DNA of 47,672 bases from Mechercharimyces sp. CAU 1602 (GCF_024753565.1 NZ_JANTPT010000005.1:1-47672); one strand, 5' to 3'; shown: positions 25,337 through 34,590, numbered from the stretch's first letter. The notes: generated by a model not told the origin, from the sequence alone. Numbers and translations: made by a program.

Positions 25337-27157
25337 ATGACGAAGAAATTGGTATCTGCTTTTATGACACTGATTATGGTGTTTACTCTTATGGTACCGT
25401 TGGCAATAGCCACACCTTCCGAGGAGTTGGAAGTAAAACTGGATTTGGTGAAAGGAAAGTTGAACGCACATGTTCTCCCGAGCGGACAGACCGATGGATT
25501 CTACTCATATTCGATTTATGAGAAAGGTGGAAACAGAGCTAGTTGTGACATTGATTGTACTCCCGCTGGTGGAGAGATTGCAGGTGCGAGGTTAGATGTG
25601 GATATTAGCACTGCGATTGCAAAAATGGATATGAAGAAATCTTATGAAATTTATGTTGAGTATAAGTTTGGTGAACAAGGTCCTGCAATCAGTAAAACGA
25701 TAGATCTAGTCTTCCCAGATAAAATGAAGATCGATGCGAATTTTAATGAGAAGACCGGGAAGATCAAAGGTAAAATGATGAAACGTGATCTCACCTATGG
25801 TATGTGGAACGTGTTTGCCAAGAAGAAAGGCGAAGGGGAAAAGAAAATCTCATTGTTGCGCTCTGATAAGAAAGTTTGGAACAAAAAAGAGTTTAAAGCT
25901 GATATCAGTGATGCATTGTTTGATTTGGAAGCGGGAGAGTACACTCTCACTGTAAAGTTTACAGAGCTTTTCGCAGGTGGACTGAAGCGGGACTCTAATA
26001 AAGTGAAATTTAACTATGTGGTAGAGGAAGTACCAAACATCGATATTATGACCATTCCACTGTATGATGACCATGGAGGATTAGAAGGGTATGATGTGCG
26101 TGCTTCAATCAACGATGATCGTTTTACCGATCAAGTGAAGGGAACATGGTATTACAAATTTATTGATGAACAGAGCAGTATCGTTGTTGATGAAGATGTA
26201 TCTGATCACAATACTGGGTACCAGTGGGTGAACATTTATTATAATACACCCGGAAAGTATACCGTACAAGTCGACTTTGCAGGAACGAACGATGGAAAGC
26301 CGGTAGAGCTAACTGGTGAAAAAGAGTTAATTATTCCAAACGACTCAGATTCATCTACGGTAGGGATTGATGCTTCTCACTCCTTTGTCGATTTCATGAA
26401 TCCAGAGGGTGGAGTAGAAGATGTAATGGCAGTGATCGATGTGGAGTTATACAACTTGCCTGCAGGTGAAGTAGATGGGACATGGACTTTTGAAGTTGTA
26501 GACAAAGATAATTTCAAAACGTATAAAGGTCAGGAAAAGCAATCCGTTCAGTATTCTTTGGAACAATTTAAGGAATTGGAAATGGGCAAAGGCTACGAGA
26601 TTATCATCACATTTTCTGGGAAGGTTGGGAAGGAGCACGATATCGAAGTAAGTACTTCGTATGTGTTGCCGATACCTGGATTTGAAACTAACTATGAGTG
26701 TAAAGATGGCAAGATAACGTTAAGTGGTGCTGTTCTTAATGGGAAGTACATCGAGGGAGATTGGTACTTTAATCTTTGGAAAGATGAGAAGCACGTTGCA
26801 GGGGGTGAACTGCTAGATCATAGCGGACAATTGCAGGCATCGTATACTTTTGATCAATTAGGTGCTGCTGATTTAGCTACGATTACATTTGAAGGAATGA
26901 TTGATGAAGAAGAGATTGTTCTGTGGTCTGTACTCCCAGTGAATGAGGGATGTAAAGCGGATCCTGGAGATAGTACTACTGTTATTACCAATCCAGATGA
27001 CGGAAAAGAGATTGTGGATGATATTAAGGGAGGGAAGCTGCCAAGTACTGCAACAGAAGAACCGAAAGGAATGCTATATGGTTTGATTGTCGCAGTGTTA
27101 GGCTTGATGGTTTTGGGATTTGTCTTTCGTAGCAGAATCGTGGCCTGGTTTCGGTAA
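25337..27157 (+). CDS. Sortase-anchored surface protein D, five beta modules, LPSTA signal
   Basis: 606 residues. Signal peptide 1-25 (ends AIA). Modules close with KKSYEIYVEYKFGEQG, AGEYTLTVKFTELF, PGKYTVQVDFAGTNDGK and GKGYEIIITFSGKVGK, and a last module carries Cys455 and Cys539. A second cysteine pair (Cys70 and Cys74) lies in the first module. The sorting signal LPSTA is at 568-572. ATG 25337 with GAGGT at 6 bases is preferred to the in-frame GTG 25334. It is closely paralogous to protein E over its whole length, sharing TPSEEL and the YSYSI-EKGGN region. I know no named family. The paired cysteines suggest a disulfide, unusual for Gram-positive surface proteins. Confidence 0.9.
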   Translation: MTKKLVSAFMTLIMVFTLMVPLAIATPSEELEVKLDLVKGKLNAHVLPSGQTDGFYSYSIYEKGGNRASCDIDCTPAGGEIAGARLDVDISTAIAKMDMKKSYEIYVEYKFGEQGPAISKTIDLVFPDKMKIDANFNEKTGKIKGKMMKRDLTYGMWNVFAKKKGEGEKKISLLRSDKKVWNKKEFKADISDALFDLEAGEYTLTVKFTELFAGGLKRDSNKVKFNYVVEEVPNIDIMTIPLYDDHGGLEGYDVRASINDDRFTDQVKGTWYYKFIDEQSSIVVDEDVSDHNTGYQWVNIYYNTPGKYTVQVDFAGTNDGKPVELTGEKELIIPNDSDSSTVGIDASHSFVDFMNPEGGVEDVMAVIDVELYNLPAGEVDGTWTFEVVDKDNFKTYKGQEKQSVQYSLEQFKELEMGKGYEIIITFSGKVGKEHDIEVSTSYVLPIPGFETNYECKDGKITLSGAVLNGKYIEGDWYFNLWKDEKHVAGGELLDHSGQLQASYTFDQLGAADLATITFEGMIDEEEIVLWSVLPVNEGCKADPGDSTTVITNPDDGKEIVDDIKGGKLPSTATEEPKGMLYGLIVAVLGLMVLGFVFRSRIVAWFR

Positions 27158-27200
27158 ATAAAGAAAATAACGCAAGTGATTCAGTGTAAATAGGTAATCT

Positions 27201-27233
27201 AACCTCTTCATTTTTGGTGAAGAGGTTTTTTAT
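27201..27233 (+). terminator. Terminator after surface protein D
   Basis: AACCTCTTCA and TGAAGAGGTT form a perfect stem over TTTTTGG, followed by a T-run. Confidence 0.93.
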
Positions 27234-27274
27234 TAAGTATTGAGTAAACTTAGTGATATTTTCTATTTCTTTTC

Positions 27275-27308
27275 ACTAAAGTACACTAAATAATTTTTTG
27301 GTTACGAA
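27275..27308 (+). promoter_or_regulatory. Shared surface-protein promoter element, copy 5
   Basis: ACTAAA at 27275 and again at 27285-27290 (10-bp period), then 14 bases, one fewer than in the other copies, and CGAA (27305-27308); 61 bases to the ATG. Confidence 0.6.
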
Positions 27309-27369
27309 TAACTAGATGATAAGATAGAATTACTACCTTGAAATCCAAAATAAAGAAGGGGATTACACA

Positions 27370-29196
27370 ATGTCGAGAAAATTTTTAGCTAATTTTATGG
27401 CAGTAGTCATGGTGTTTACATTACTAGCACCGATGACTTTTGCTACACCAAGTGAAGAGTTGAATGTCGAGGTAGATTTAAAGAGTGGAGAATTGAAAGC
27501 GGCATTGCTCACGGGTGGACAAGCAGATGGTCTTTACTCATACTCTATATCTGAAAAAGGTGGCAACCAAATTGCTTCAGCTGAGCATGTCTTTGAAGGC
27601 AAAACCCTCCATGAAAATATTAGTGATGTGCTCTCTGAGATGGATCTAAAGAAATCTTACGAGATTCGGGTAGAGTACCAAGCAGGTAAAGATGGGGATA
27701 TGATTAGTAAAACCATTGATTTCCAATTCCCGGACAGGGTGAAGATTGAAGGGATATTTAAAGCAGAAGAATCTATCATTACGGGTGAATTGACAAATCG
27801 CGAGTCAGCGTATGGCGGTTGGTATATTACTGCCAAGAAAAAGGGTGAGCAAGAGGAGACCTTACTACATACCTCTGACAAGATTTCCTGGGGTGATGAT
27901 AAGGGGTTTAAAGCTGAAATTCATGATGCGCTACGTGAACTTGAGGCAGGTGAATATACCTTAACCTTAATGTTTACGGAGAATGTAGCTGGATTAAAGA
28001 GAGATTCCAATAAGTTGACATTTGATTATGTGGCGGAGGAAAAGTCAATATCACAACCTAAAGTGGAGGTCGAGACGCTTCCGTTGTATGATGCTAACGA
28101 AGAATTAGAAGGCTACGATGCGCGCGCGACCATAAAGGGTAAAGATTCTACAGCTGAAGTACATGGAAAGTGGAACCTTCAATTCGAGGATGAGCATGGG
28201 GAAACATTATATCGTAAGGAGATAGATAGTAAGGATGGCATGAATTCAATATCATTGAAGGCTTACATGGAGGATGCTAATCTAGCGATCAATGTAATAG
28301 TAGACTTTAAAGGAAGGGTAGATGGAGTCCCAGTGGAGTTAAGTAAGATACAAGAGATTACGATACCCGACAACACTATGAGTGTAGATATTGAGTCCTC
28401 TCATTCTTTTGAGTATATCTCTAGCCCAGATGGAGAAGAGGAGCGCTTGTTGGCAGTAGTCGATGCCAACCTAAAAAACCTACCCGAGGGTAAGGTTGAG
28501 GGGAAATGGGAATTTAGTGTTGTAGATTATGATGTTTCAAGAGGAATGCAAGGTTCAGATCAACAGTCGGTAGAGTTTGATGAGCTTGGTATGGGTATGA
28601 CTTATAATGTTCTGATAAGTTTTAAAGGTACGGTAAATGGCGAGAAGATTAATGCGGAAACCATTCACATTTTAGCGATACCAAAATTTGAAGCTGGTTA
28701 TGACTGTAAGGATGAGAAAGTAACACTTAACGGTGAGGTATACATCGATACGACAGCCGAGTTCCTTAACGAAGATTGGTCACCTGAAATGGCTGAAGGA
28801 GATTGGTATTTTTCTCTCTGGAAAGATGATGAAAATATCGCTAGTGGAGAAAAATTAGGGGTGAGTGAGTGGGGAAGTTCGTATACTTTCGCTAGTATGG
28901 GAGAAGCAGATACAGCTGCTGTAGTGCTTGAGGGAACGGTTGATGAGCAAGAAGTTATTATGTGGTCAGTGTTCCCTGTAAATAAAGAGTGTAAAAAAAT
29001 CCCGGGTAGCGGGAAAACCGTGATCGACAACGCAGAAGATGGAAAGAAAGTTGCTGAAGATATCAAAGGGGGCACATTGCCGAAAACTGCAACAGAAGAA
29101 CCGAAAGGAATGCTATATGGTTTGATGGCAGCAGTAGCGGGTCTAGTTTTGCTTGGCTTTGCTTTCCGTAAGAAGCTGGTCTTACTTTTTCGTTGA
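27370..29196 (+). CDS. Sortase-anchored surface protein E, five beta modules, LPKTA signal
   Basis: 608 residues. Signal peptide 1-25 (ends MTFA). The module order is the same as in protein D, with closing motifs KKSYEIRVEYQAGKDG, AGEYTLTLMFTENVAG and GMTYNVLISFKGTVNGEK, and a last module with Cys446 and Cys541 in positions equivalent to Cys455 and Cys539 of D. The CxxxC pair of the first module of D is absent. The sorting signal LPKTA is at 570-574 with TEEP, a hydrophobic helix and RKK. ATG 27370 follows AAGGGG. D and E are a tandem duplicate pair that has diverged. A terminator separates it from the convergent glutamate synthase gene. Confidence 0.9.
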   Translation: MSRKFLANFMAVVMVFTLLAPMTFATPSEELNVEVDLKSGELKAALLTGGQADGLYSYSISEKGGNQIASAEHVFEGKTLHENISDVLSEMDLKKSYEIRVEYQAGKDGDMISKTIDFQFPDRVKIEGIFKAEESIITGELTNRESAYGGWYITAKKKGEQEETLLHTSDKISWGDDKGFKAEIHDALRELEAGEYTLTLMFTENVAGLKRDSNKLTFDYVAEEKSISQPKVEVETLPLYDANEELEGYDARATIKGKDSTAEVHGKWNLQFEDEHGETLYRKEIDSKDGMNSISLKAYMEDANLAINVIVDFKGRVDGVPVELSKIQEITIPDNTMSVDIESSHSFEYISSPDGEEERLLAVVDANLKNLPEGKVEGKWEFSVVDYDVSRGMQGSDQQSVEFDELGMGMTYNVLISFKGTVNGEKINAETIHILAIPKFEAGYDCKDEKVTLNGEVYIDTTAEFLNEDWSPEMAEGDWYFSLWKDDENIASGEKLGVSEWGSSYTFASMGEADTAAVVLEGTVDEQEVIMWSVFPVNKECKKIPGSGKTVIDNAEDGKKVAEDIKGGTLPKTATEEPKGMLYGLMAAVAGLVLLGFAFRKKLVLLFR

Positions 29197-29246
29197 GCTG
29201 TATGTATAAGCGATAGGAAATGCTGAAGACGGATGAAAAGAGTAAC

Positions 29247-29276
29247 CCCCTCATTCTTGAGGGGGTCTTGTTTTGT
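29247..29276. terminator. Terminator between surface protein E and glutamate synthase
   Basis: ACCCCCTCA and TGAGGGGGT form a perfect stem over TTCT, with TCTTGTTTT after it. It serves the plus-strand gene and may also stop the convergent minus-strand gene. Confidence 0.85.
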
Positions 29277-29285
29277 TCTGGTATT

Positions 29286-32200
29286 TTATTCTGTCGAGAT
29301 AGAAGGATCAGCCTGTACGCTATCAGGAATGACTTGCAAGAAGGAGGAGTCTAAGGCTGTTAATAGTGCAGTAATTTTCTCCGCTTCTTTAGCTTGTTCT
29401 GCTTTTCCTAATTCCTGTATATATAGAGTGAGCAATTCATTTAGATCTTCTTTTCCTTTTGCCGATAGGGGTTGTAGGCTTACTTTCGCGCCTTTGGCGA
29501 TACGACGTTGGAGGGCCTCTTCATCCAACCCCAATTCAGGTTGTAGTCGCAAATAGACTACTCCTCCAGTCATTCCTGCACAAATCCACGGGCCAGGGTC
29601 ACCTAGTACCACAGCTCTTCCCTCCGTCATATACTCAAAAGCGAACCCTTTGATGTTAGCACGATTACCGATCATTCCAAGAGAATCGGTCAAGGGCTGT
29701 TCGATTTGACCACCGATGATGATATCGGCACCTGACAGACGGATTCCGGCACGAGAGTCCGCGTTTCCTTGTACGATGAATAATCCTTTTTGCGCACCAT
29801 AGCAGAAGCTTTTTCCGACGGAACCGTTAATCAGTTGTCCGTTTGCATTTGGAGATTTTAAGATAGAGACTCTACCTCCGAATGAGGTTTTACCAACTCC
29901 ATCTTGCGCACCTCCCTGGACGATGACGTTCATTCCCTCTGCTTGGAAAGAGGAGAACCCATTACCAGGGACAGAACCCTCAGTAAATTGCAAGTTGGTT
30001 TCAGGGAGTTTGCGATAGCTGCCATCCAACCGATTGCGTACTCGTGCGCCGGACAAACTACTGACCAGGACACGTTCAGCACAGTGGGCACCAGCATAGG
30101 CGTAAGTTCCTCCTGCCTCGATGACGACACTGTTAGCTAAGGTAGCTTCTGCTTCTCCTCCAGCAGCGATCAACATATCTGATTGAATTGTTGTAGCTGC
30201 AACTTCGGCTCCATCTAGTTCCTTCCAGGTATCAGGTGTGGGATGTAAGAGGTCGTCTAAGCTCAAACGGGTGAGAGCTCGCTTCTGTACCAGAAGGTCA
30301 GAGCGTCCTACAAGGTCTTGTGTCCGCTCGAAGCCGAGTTGAGCCGTTAAGCGCTGTACTTCGCTACCTAGTGCGGTAAAGAGCGTCATCAAGCCTTGCA
30401 CAGCTGCTTCTGACTGGCGTGGGACAAAGCGACGTAAGCCATGCTCTTTCGCCTCTTCCTCTGATTCGATTTGGGTCGCGATTCCGACATGACAAGTATC
30501 GAGATGACAGCCGCGGCAGGCTGTACAACCAATGGCCATCATGGCAAGCGTTCCAAAACCGATTCGGTTTGCACCTAATAATATCAGTTTGATGACATCG
30601 AGTCCGCTTTTAACCCCTCCGTCAGCCCAAATCTCTACTTGGGTGCGGAGATTGGCTTCTACTAATGCAGTATGAGCTGCTTTGACTCCGATTTCTGCGG
30701 GCAGGCCTACATGTTGCAATGCATGGATACGGGCTGCACCCGTACCACCATCAAACCCACTCAAGGTAATGATGTCTGCTCCTGCTTTCGCTATCCCGAC
30801 AGCAATAGTTCCGATATTAGGGACGATAGGTACCTTAACGATAACTTTGGCTTTATTGTTGGCGGTTTTTAATTCAGTGATGATTTGGGCTAAATCTTCA
30901 ATTGAGTAGATGTCATGATTATTGGAAGGAGAGATAAGGTCTACTCCCGTATTGGCATTACGTGCGGCTGCCACTTTGGCAGATACTTTTTTCCCTGGCA
31001 GGTGTCCTCCTTCACCAGGCTTGGCCCCTTGTCCGATTTTAATTTCCAGGATATTGGCCGAATTAGCTAGCTCCACATTAACTCCGAAGCGACCGGATGC
31101 GATCTGGTGACCCCGTGTGCGTGGATATTTGCCCAGCATATCTTTGATCTCTCCACCTTCACCGTTGAGACTCACCATATTTAAACGATCAGCCGCTTCT
31201 GCATAGGCACGGAATGGGATCTCGCCTTGCGAGCCGAAAGACATTGAACTGATGGCGAAGGGAAAGGCATGATCACCGATAGATAGATCAACGCTGTCTG
31301 GTGTTACGGTCGTCGGACCATCATTCTTTAGGTCAAGGACATGACGTAAACTGATCGGAGTCTTCTCTTCGATCTCAGTTAGTTTGGTAGCAAACTCCTG
31401 ATAGTCAAGGGTGCCAGCGGCAACTTGGGTGAGCGGCTTCCACAAGCGTGGCCATGCGTGAAACGTGCGTGCAGGTCGTACTTTCTCCTTGTGATAATCC
31501 TCATAGCGCATGAGAGCATCTGTGTGAAAATCGTCCCACGATCTACCTGCCTCGTTTGTACCTGCGTAATTTACAATCTGCAGTACATCTGCTACTTCTT
31601 GATGCAAACCAATGGCGGAGAATAGGCGTGCGTAACCCCGTAATTCATGGATACCAATAGTGGAGAGAATCTTCTCCAGTCCTTTGTTGATCGCTTCAAA
31701 CAGTTGGGTCTCCGATTTTTCTTCTTTGTCAGCGATACTAGCAAACATAAGTGATGGCGAAATCGCATCAGCTCCCAACCCTAAAGCGATAGCAATATCG
31801 TGTAGATTGCGGATAGCTGATGAACGAAGAACCAGGCTGGTACGACGACGTAACGTATCTTCACCCTGAGCAACGGTTGCCAGCTTTAATGACTGGTCAA
31901 CTTTAGAAATTGCTAAATGAGGATCTAAGAAGAGGCGATCTTGTGTATGACAGCCCTCATCACTGAAGATTAAGCATGTCATCCCTGCTATAACGGCTTT
32001 CTCTGCTTCTCGAGCGAGAGCATCTAATCTCTCTGGAATGGTCTCTTCTTTGCTATACGTAAGAGAGAGTGTTGCTACCTGACCTCGTTGAAAAAAGTAG
32101 TGGAACACTTGCTCATAAGAGAGTGTGGCAAAGGATGTAACAACCTCACTTGCATGTGGTCCTTCTATTAAGAGTGGTGAAGGGAGTTCCAACTGATCGA

Positions 32201-33803
32201 GTGCGTGTTGATCAGCCCTGTTTTGCAGGGAAGGGCGCCGACCTAGATAGACACGAGTAGAAAAATGCTCCTGCTCCCGTTCACGATCAATAGCAGGGTT
32301 GGTAACGACTGCAACACTTTCTTTGATAAAGTCAGGGATATTTTGACGAGAATCTGCCAAGCAAGCCAGTGGTCCATCGTGTCCTAAAGAACGGATGGGA
32401 TCACTACCTGTATCGGCCATTTGCTCCACCATCTGAATATGTTCGCGATCCCAGCCAAATGCAGCGTATGCTTGATCTGTTGCTTGCGGAAGGGCTGGGA
32501 TTTGTGGTTTGGTTAAGTTGGTTCCCGAATCCTCTAGTGTTGATGCAAAGTATTGATGCAAGTTGATCCGTTGTTGGCACCGTTGTAACACTATTTGTTG
32601 TAATTCATGGTGCTCAAGGATTTGTGGTTGCGGTGTTAGTGTTACCCCGATTGTCTCTCCTGGGGCGAGAGGCTTTGGCTCGCGTACCATTTGATGGACA
32701 GGAATAACACCTTGCTCAGAGGAGAAATAAAAAGATCGATTGCTTTCAACAAGCCACAGGGGCCGTAGACCTAGAGCATCCACACTAAAAGCGCACTCAT
32801 CGCCGTAACGAGAAACAATGCCAGCAGGGCCTTGAGCAAAAGGTCCCCACGCCCTACGGTAATAGGTATAAAGGTTTTGTAATGGTAGTGGAAGTTGTTC
32901 GATCTCATGTTTGATAACTGGAAAGACCATCTCAATCGCTTCAAATAGAGAAAACTGATGATGATGGATCAGTGTTTCAATCGTGCGGTTGAGGTCTTGC
33001 GAGTCACTGCCAAAAGAAGTGATAGGAATGTCTAGCATATGCGCCTCGTCACGTAGTTTGGAGATCGTATTAATTTCACCATTGTGTCCAAGTAGAGAAA
33101 AGGGCTGTACACGCGAAAAGTTAGATAAGGTATTGGTTGAATAGCGGTTGTGTCCGATAGAGGCCGCCGTTTTAAATTCTATATTGGTTAAGTCTTCGTA
33201 GTATTTAGGCAGTAAATTTGCTGCACCCATTGCTTTATAAACAACGGTACGATTACTAAGTGAAGAGATGTGGATTGGAAACTGTTCTTCCAGTTGGACT
33301 GCCAAGTCGAAACAGAGGCGCTCTATTTCATCTACCTGTGGGGATTGGAGCGCTATTTGCCAGAAGTGAGGTTCATCTGAACGTGCATGGTTTCCCAAAA
33401 CATGGCTATGAACATGATCCAGTTCTTCATGCATAATAAAAAATCCTTGCCGGTCAAATAACTGCCGAATGGAAGCTTGGATCGAAGTGGCATGCTCAGT
33501 TTTAGGAATAAAGATGTGAGCAACAACAAAAGTGTCATCATTTACAAAGTCTGCATTTTTACCTTGTAACGATATCTTTTGTGACCATAAAGCACGGGGA
33601 AGATCTGTGAGTAGACCCGTTCCATCCCCTTCTCCAAGAGCAAAGCCGGAGCGGTGTTCCATTTTGACTAAAGCATCAATTGCATCTTGCATATTTTGAT
33701 AAGTAGGGTTTCCATCTTTTTCAATAACGGCAACGATACCGCAACTATCATGTTCGTCTGCTAATAAATGTTGAAATCGTCCGATATGTTCATGTCTATT
33801 CAT
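29286..33803 (-). CDS. gltB: Glutamate synthase, large subunit
   Basis: Converts 2-oxoglutarate and glutamine to two glutamates. 1505 residues, normal for the large subunit (gltA in B. subtilis). After a 20-residue propeptide the N-terminal nucleophile Cys21 opens the glutaminase domain (CGIVAV). The central FMN/synthase domain includes PGEGGHLPG and GADIITLSGFDGGTG. The 3Fe-4S cysteines are in CTACRGCHLDTC. The C-terminal GXGXG beta-helix has the repeated glycine-rich strands near VIVQGGAQDGVGK. ATG 33803 follows AGGGGTGA on the minus strand. No small subunit gene (gltD) is adjacent, so partner or electron donor must come from elsewhere. Confidence 0.96.
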   Translation of the reverse strand: MNRHEHIGRFQHLLADEHDSCGIVAVIEKDGNPTYQNMQDAIDALVKMEHRSGFALGEGDGTGLLTDLPRALWSQKISLQGKNADFVNDDTFVVAHIFIPKTEHATSIQASIRQLFDRQGFFIMHEELDHVHSHVLGNHARSDEPHFWQIALQSPQVDEIERLCFDLAVQLEEQFPIHISSLSNRTVVYKAMGAANLLPKYYEDLTNIEFKTAASIGHNRYSTNTLSNFSRVQPFSLLGHNGEINTISKLRDEAHMLDIPITSFGSDSQDLNRTIETLIHHHQFSLFEAIEMVFPVIKHEIEQLPLPLQNLYTYYRRAWGPFAQGPAGIVSRYGDECAFSVDALGLRPLWLVESNRSFYFSSEQGVIPVHQMVREPKPLAPGETIGVTLTPQPQILEHHELQQIVLQRCQQRINLHQYFASTLEDSGTNLTKPQIPALPQATDQAYAAFGWDREHIQMVEQMADTGSDPIRSLGHDGPLACLADSRQNIPDFIKESVAVVTNPAIDREREQEHFSTRVYLGRRPSLQNRADQHALDQLELPSPLLIEGPHASEVVTSFATLSYEQVFHYFFQRGQVATLSLTYSKEETIPERLDALAREAEKAVIAGMTCLIFSDEGCHTQDRLFLDPHLAISKVDQSLKLATVAQGEDTLRRRTSLVLRSSAIRNLHDIAIALGLGADAISPSLMFASIADKEEKSETQLFEAINKGLEKILSTIGIHELRGYARLFSAIGLHQEVADVLQIVNYAGTNEAGRSWDDFHTDALMRYEDYHKEKVRPARTFHAWPRLWKPLTQVAAGTLDYQEFATKLTEIEEKTPISLRHVLDLKNDGPTTVTPDSVDLSIGDHAFPFAISSMSFGSQGEIPFRAYAEAADRLNMVSLNGEGGEIKDMLGKYPRTRGHQIASGRFGVNVELANSANILEIKIGQGAKPGEGGHLPGKKVSAKVAAARNANTGVDLISPSNNHDIYSIEDLAQIITELKTANNKAKVIVKVPIVPNIGTIAVGIAKAGADIITLSGFDGGTGAARIHALQHVGLPAEIGVKAAHTALVEANLRTQVEIWADGGVKSGLDVIKLILLGANRIGFGTLAMMAIGCTACRGCHLDTCHVGIATQIESEEEAKEHGLRRFVPRQSEAAVQGLMTLFTALGSEVQRLTAQLGFERTQDLVGRSDLLVQKRALTRLSLDDLLHPTPDTWKELDGAEVAATTIQSDMLIAAGGEAEATLANSVVIEAGGTYAYAGAHCAERVLVSSLSGARVRNRLDGSYRKLPETNLQFTEGSVPGNGFSSFQAEGMNVIVQGGAQDGVGKTSFGGRVSILKSPNANGQLINGSVGKSFCYGAQKGLFIVQGNADSRAGIRLSGADIIIGGQIEQPLTDSLGMIGNRANIKGFAFEYMTEGRAVVLGDPGPWICAGMTGGVVYLRLQPELGLDEEALQRRIAKGAKVSLQPLSAKGKEDLNELLTLYIQELGKAEQAKEAEKITALLTALDSSFLQVIPDSVQADPSISTE

Positions 33804-33997
33804 ACGTAACCATTCACCCCTAATCGCAATAATTTAATAAATTTTTTAAGGGCACGCTTTTTTGTGCAACATACGTACAGTTAAGTAAATATAGAATACC
33901 ATGAAAATACACGAGAAACAAGATGAGTAGATTGATGTTTATTCAATTTTGGTGATTGGAGAGGAGAAAAGAGTAGGAGTTTCCTCAGTTAATCTGT

Positions 33998-34006
33998 ATT
34001 ATAACA
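33998..34006 (-). promoter_or_regulatory. Extended -10 promoter of glutamate synthase
   Basis: On the minus strand TGTTATAAT (34006-33998) is a perfect TATAAT with TGn extension and a poor -35. It predicts a leader of about 185 nt before the ATG at 33803. The leader has a short GCAC/GTGC hairpin near 33855-33870 but no feature I can name. The 388-base gap 33804-34191 otherwise holds the cre-like site and a terminator. Confidence 0.55.
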
Positions 34007-34062
34007 GAGTTGCTATATCAATGTTTATGTGTTGCATACAGCAGTGATGATCATTGAAGAGG

Positions 34063-34076
34063 TGAAAGCGCTTTCG
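34063..34076. promoter_or_regulatory. cre-like CcpA site upstream of glutamate synthase
   Basis: TGAAAGCGCTTTCG matches the CcpA consensus TGWAANCGNTNWCA at 13 of 14 positions. It lies about 75-80 bases upstream of the predicted start of the glutamate synthase transcript, a position that in Bacillus can give activation. Confidence 0.6.
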
Positions 34077-34141
34077 TTTATTATTTATAAATATACAAAA
34101 AAGCTTATTAAATTCTATTTTTTGCGGCATATGAAAAGGAG

Positions 34142-34180
34142 CGAGCAACCGCTCTTCTCCAATCTTTAGAGCGGTTGCTC
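34142..34180 (-). terminator. Terminator of the hemL-haemoglobin transcript
   Basis: CGAGCAACCGCTC and GAGCGGTTGCTCG form a perfect 13-bp stem just after the haemoglobin stop codon. The T-run on the minus strand is short (CTCCTTTTC). Confidence 0.72.
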
Positions 34181-34191
34181 GTGTGGGTTAT

Positions 34192-34584
34192 TTACGATGG
34201 TGGTTCGGGGGTGTTGATCATATGGCGTGCCGTCGCAAGCAGTCGTCCCCATAACTCTTCTCGCACAATCCCTGTGAGTTGAATCTCATCTAAGGCTTCA
34301 TACATACATTGTAGCCATGCTTCTGCGCGAGTAGGGGTAACCTCAAAGGGGAGATGACGAGCTCGTAGCATCGGATGACCATGCTTTTGTGAGTAAAGCC
34401 CTGGTCCACCGAGGAATTGAGTAAGAAATAAGGTTTGTTTCTCCATTACAGGTTGAATATCTTCGGGAAAGAGAGGGGCTAAATCGGGATGTGCCTGTAC
34501 CCGTGGATAGAAGGCTTCTACAAGTTCTTTAATCGTTGCTTCTCCTCCCATGCGTTCATAGAGGGAAAACGCTGTTTCGGCCAC
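34192..34584 (-). CDS. yjbI: Truncated haemoglobin, group II (YjbI-like)
   Basis: 130-residue 2/2 globin that binds haem; relatives handle oxygen, nitric oxide or peroxide. Visible features are SLYERMGGEATIKELVEAFYPRV at the N-terminus, FLTQFLGGPGLYSQKHGHPMLRARHLPFEVT, which contains the proximal histidine, and AWLQCMYEALDEI. It lies 6 bases after hemL on the same strand, so haem precursor synthesis and a haem protein are co-transcribed. Confidence 0.92.
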   Translation of the reverse strand: MAETAFSLYERMGGEATIKELVEAFYPRVQAHPDLAPLFPEDIQPVMEKQTLFLTQFLGGPGLYSQKHGHPMLRARHLPFEVTPTRAEAWLQCMYEALDEIQLTGIVREELWGRLLATARHMINTPEPPS

Positions 34585-34590
34585 TCTAAA

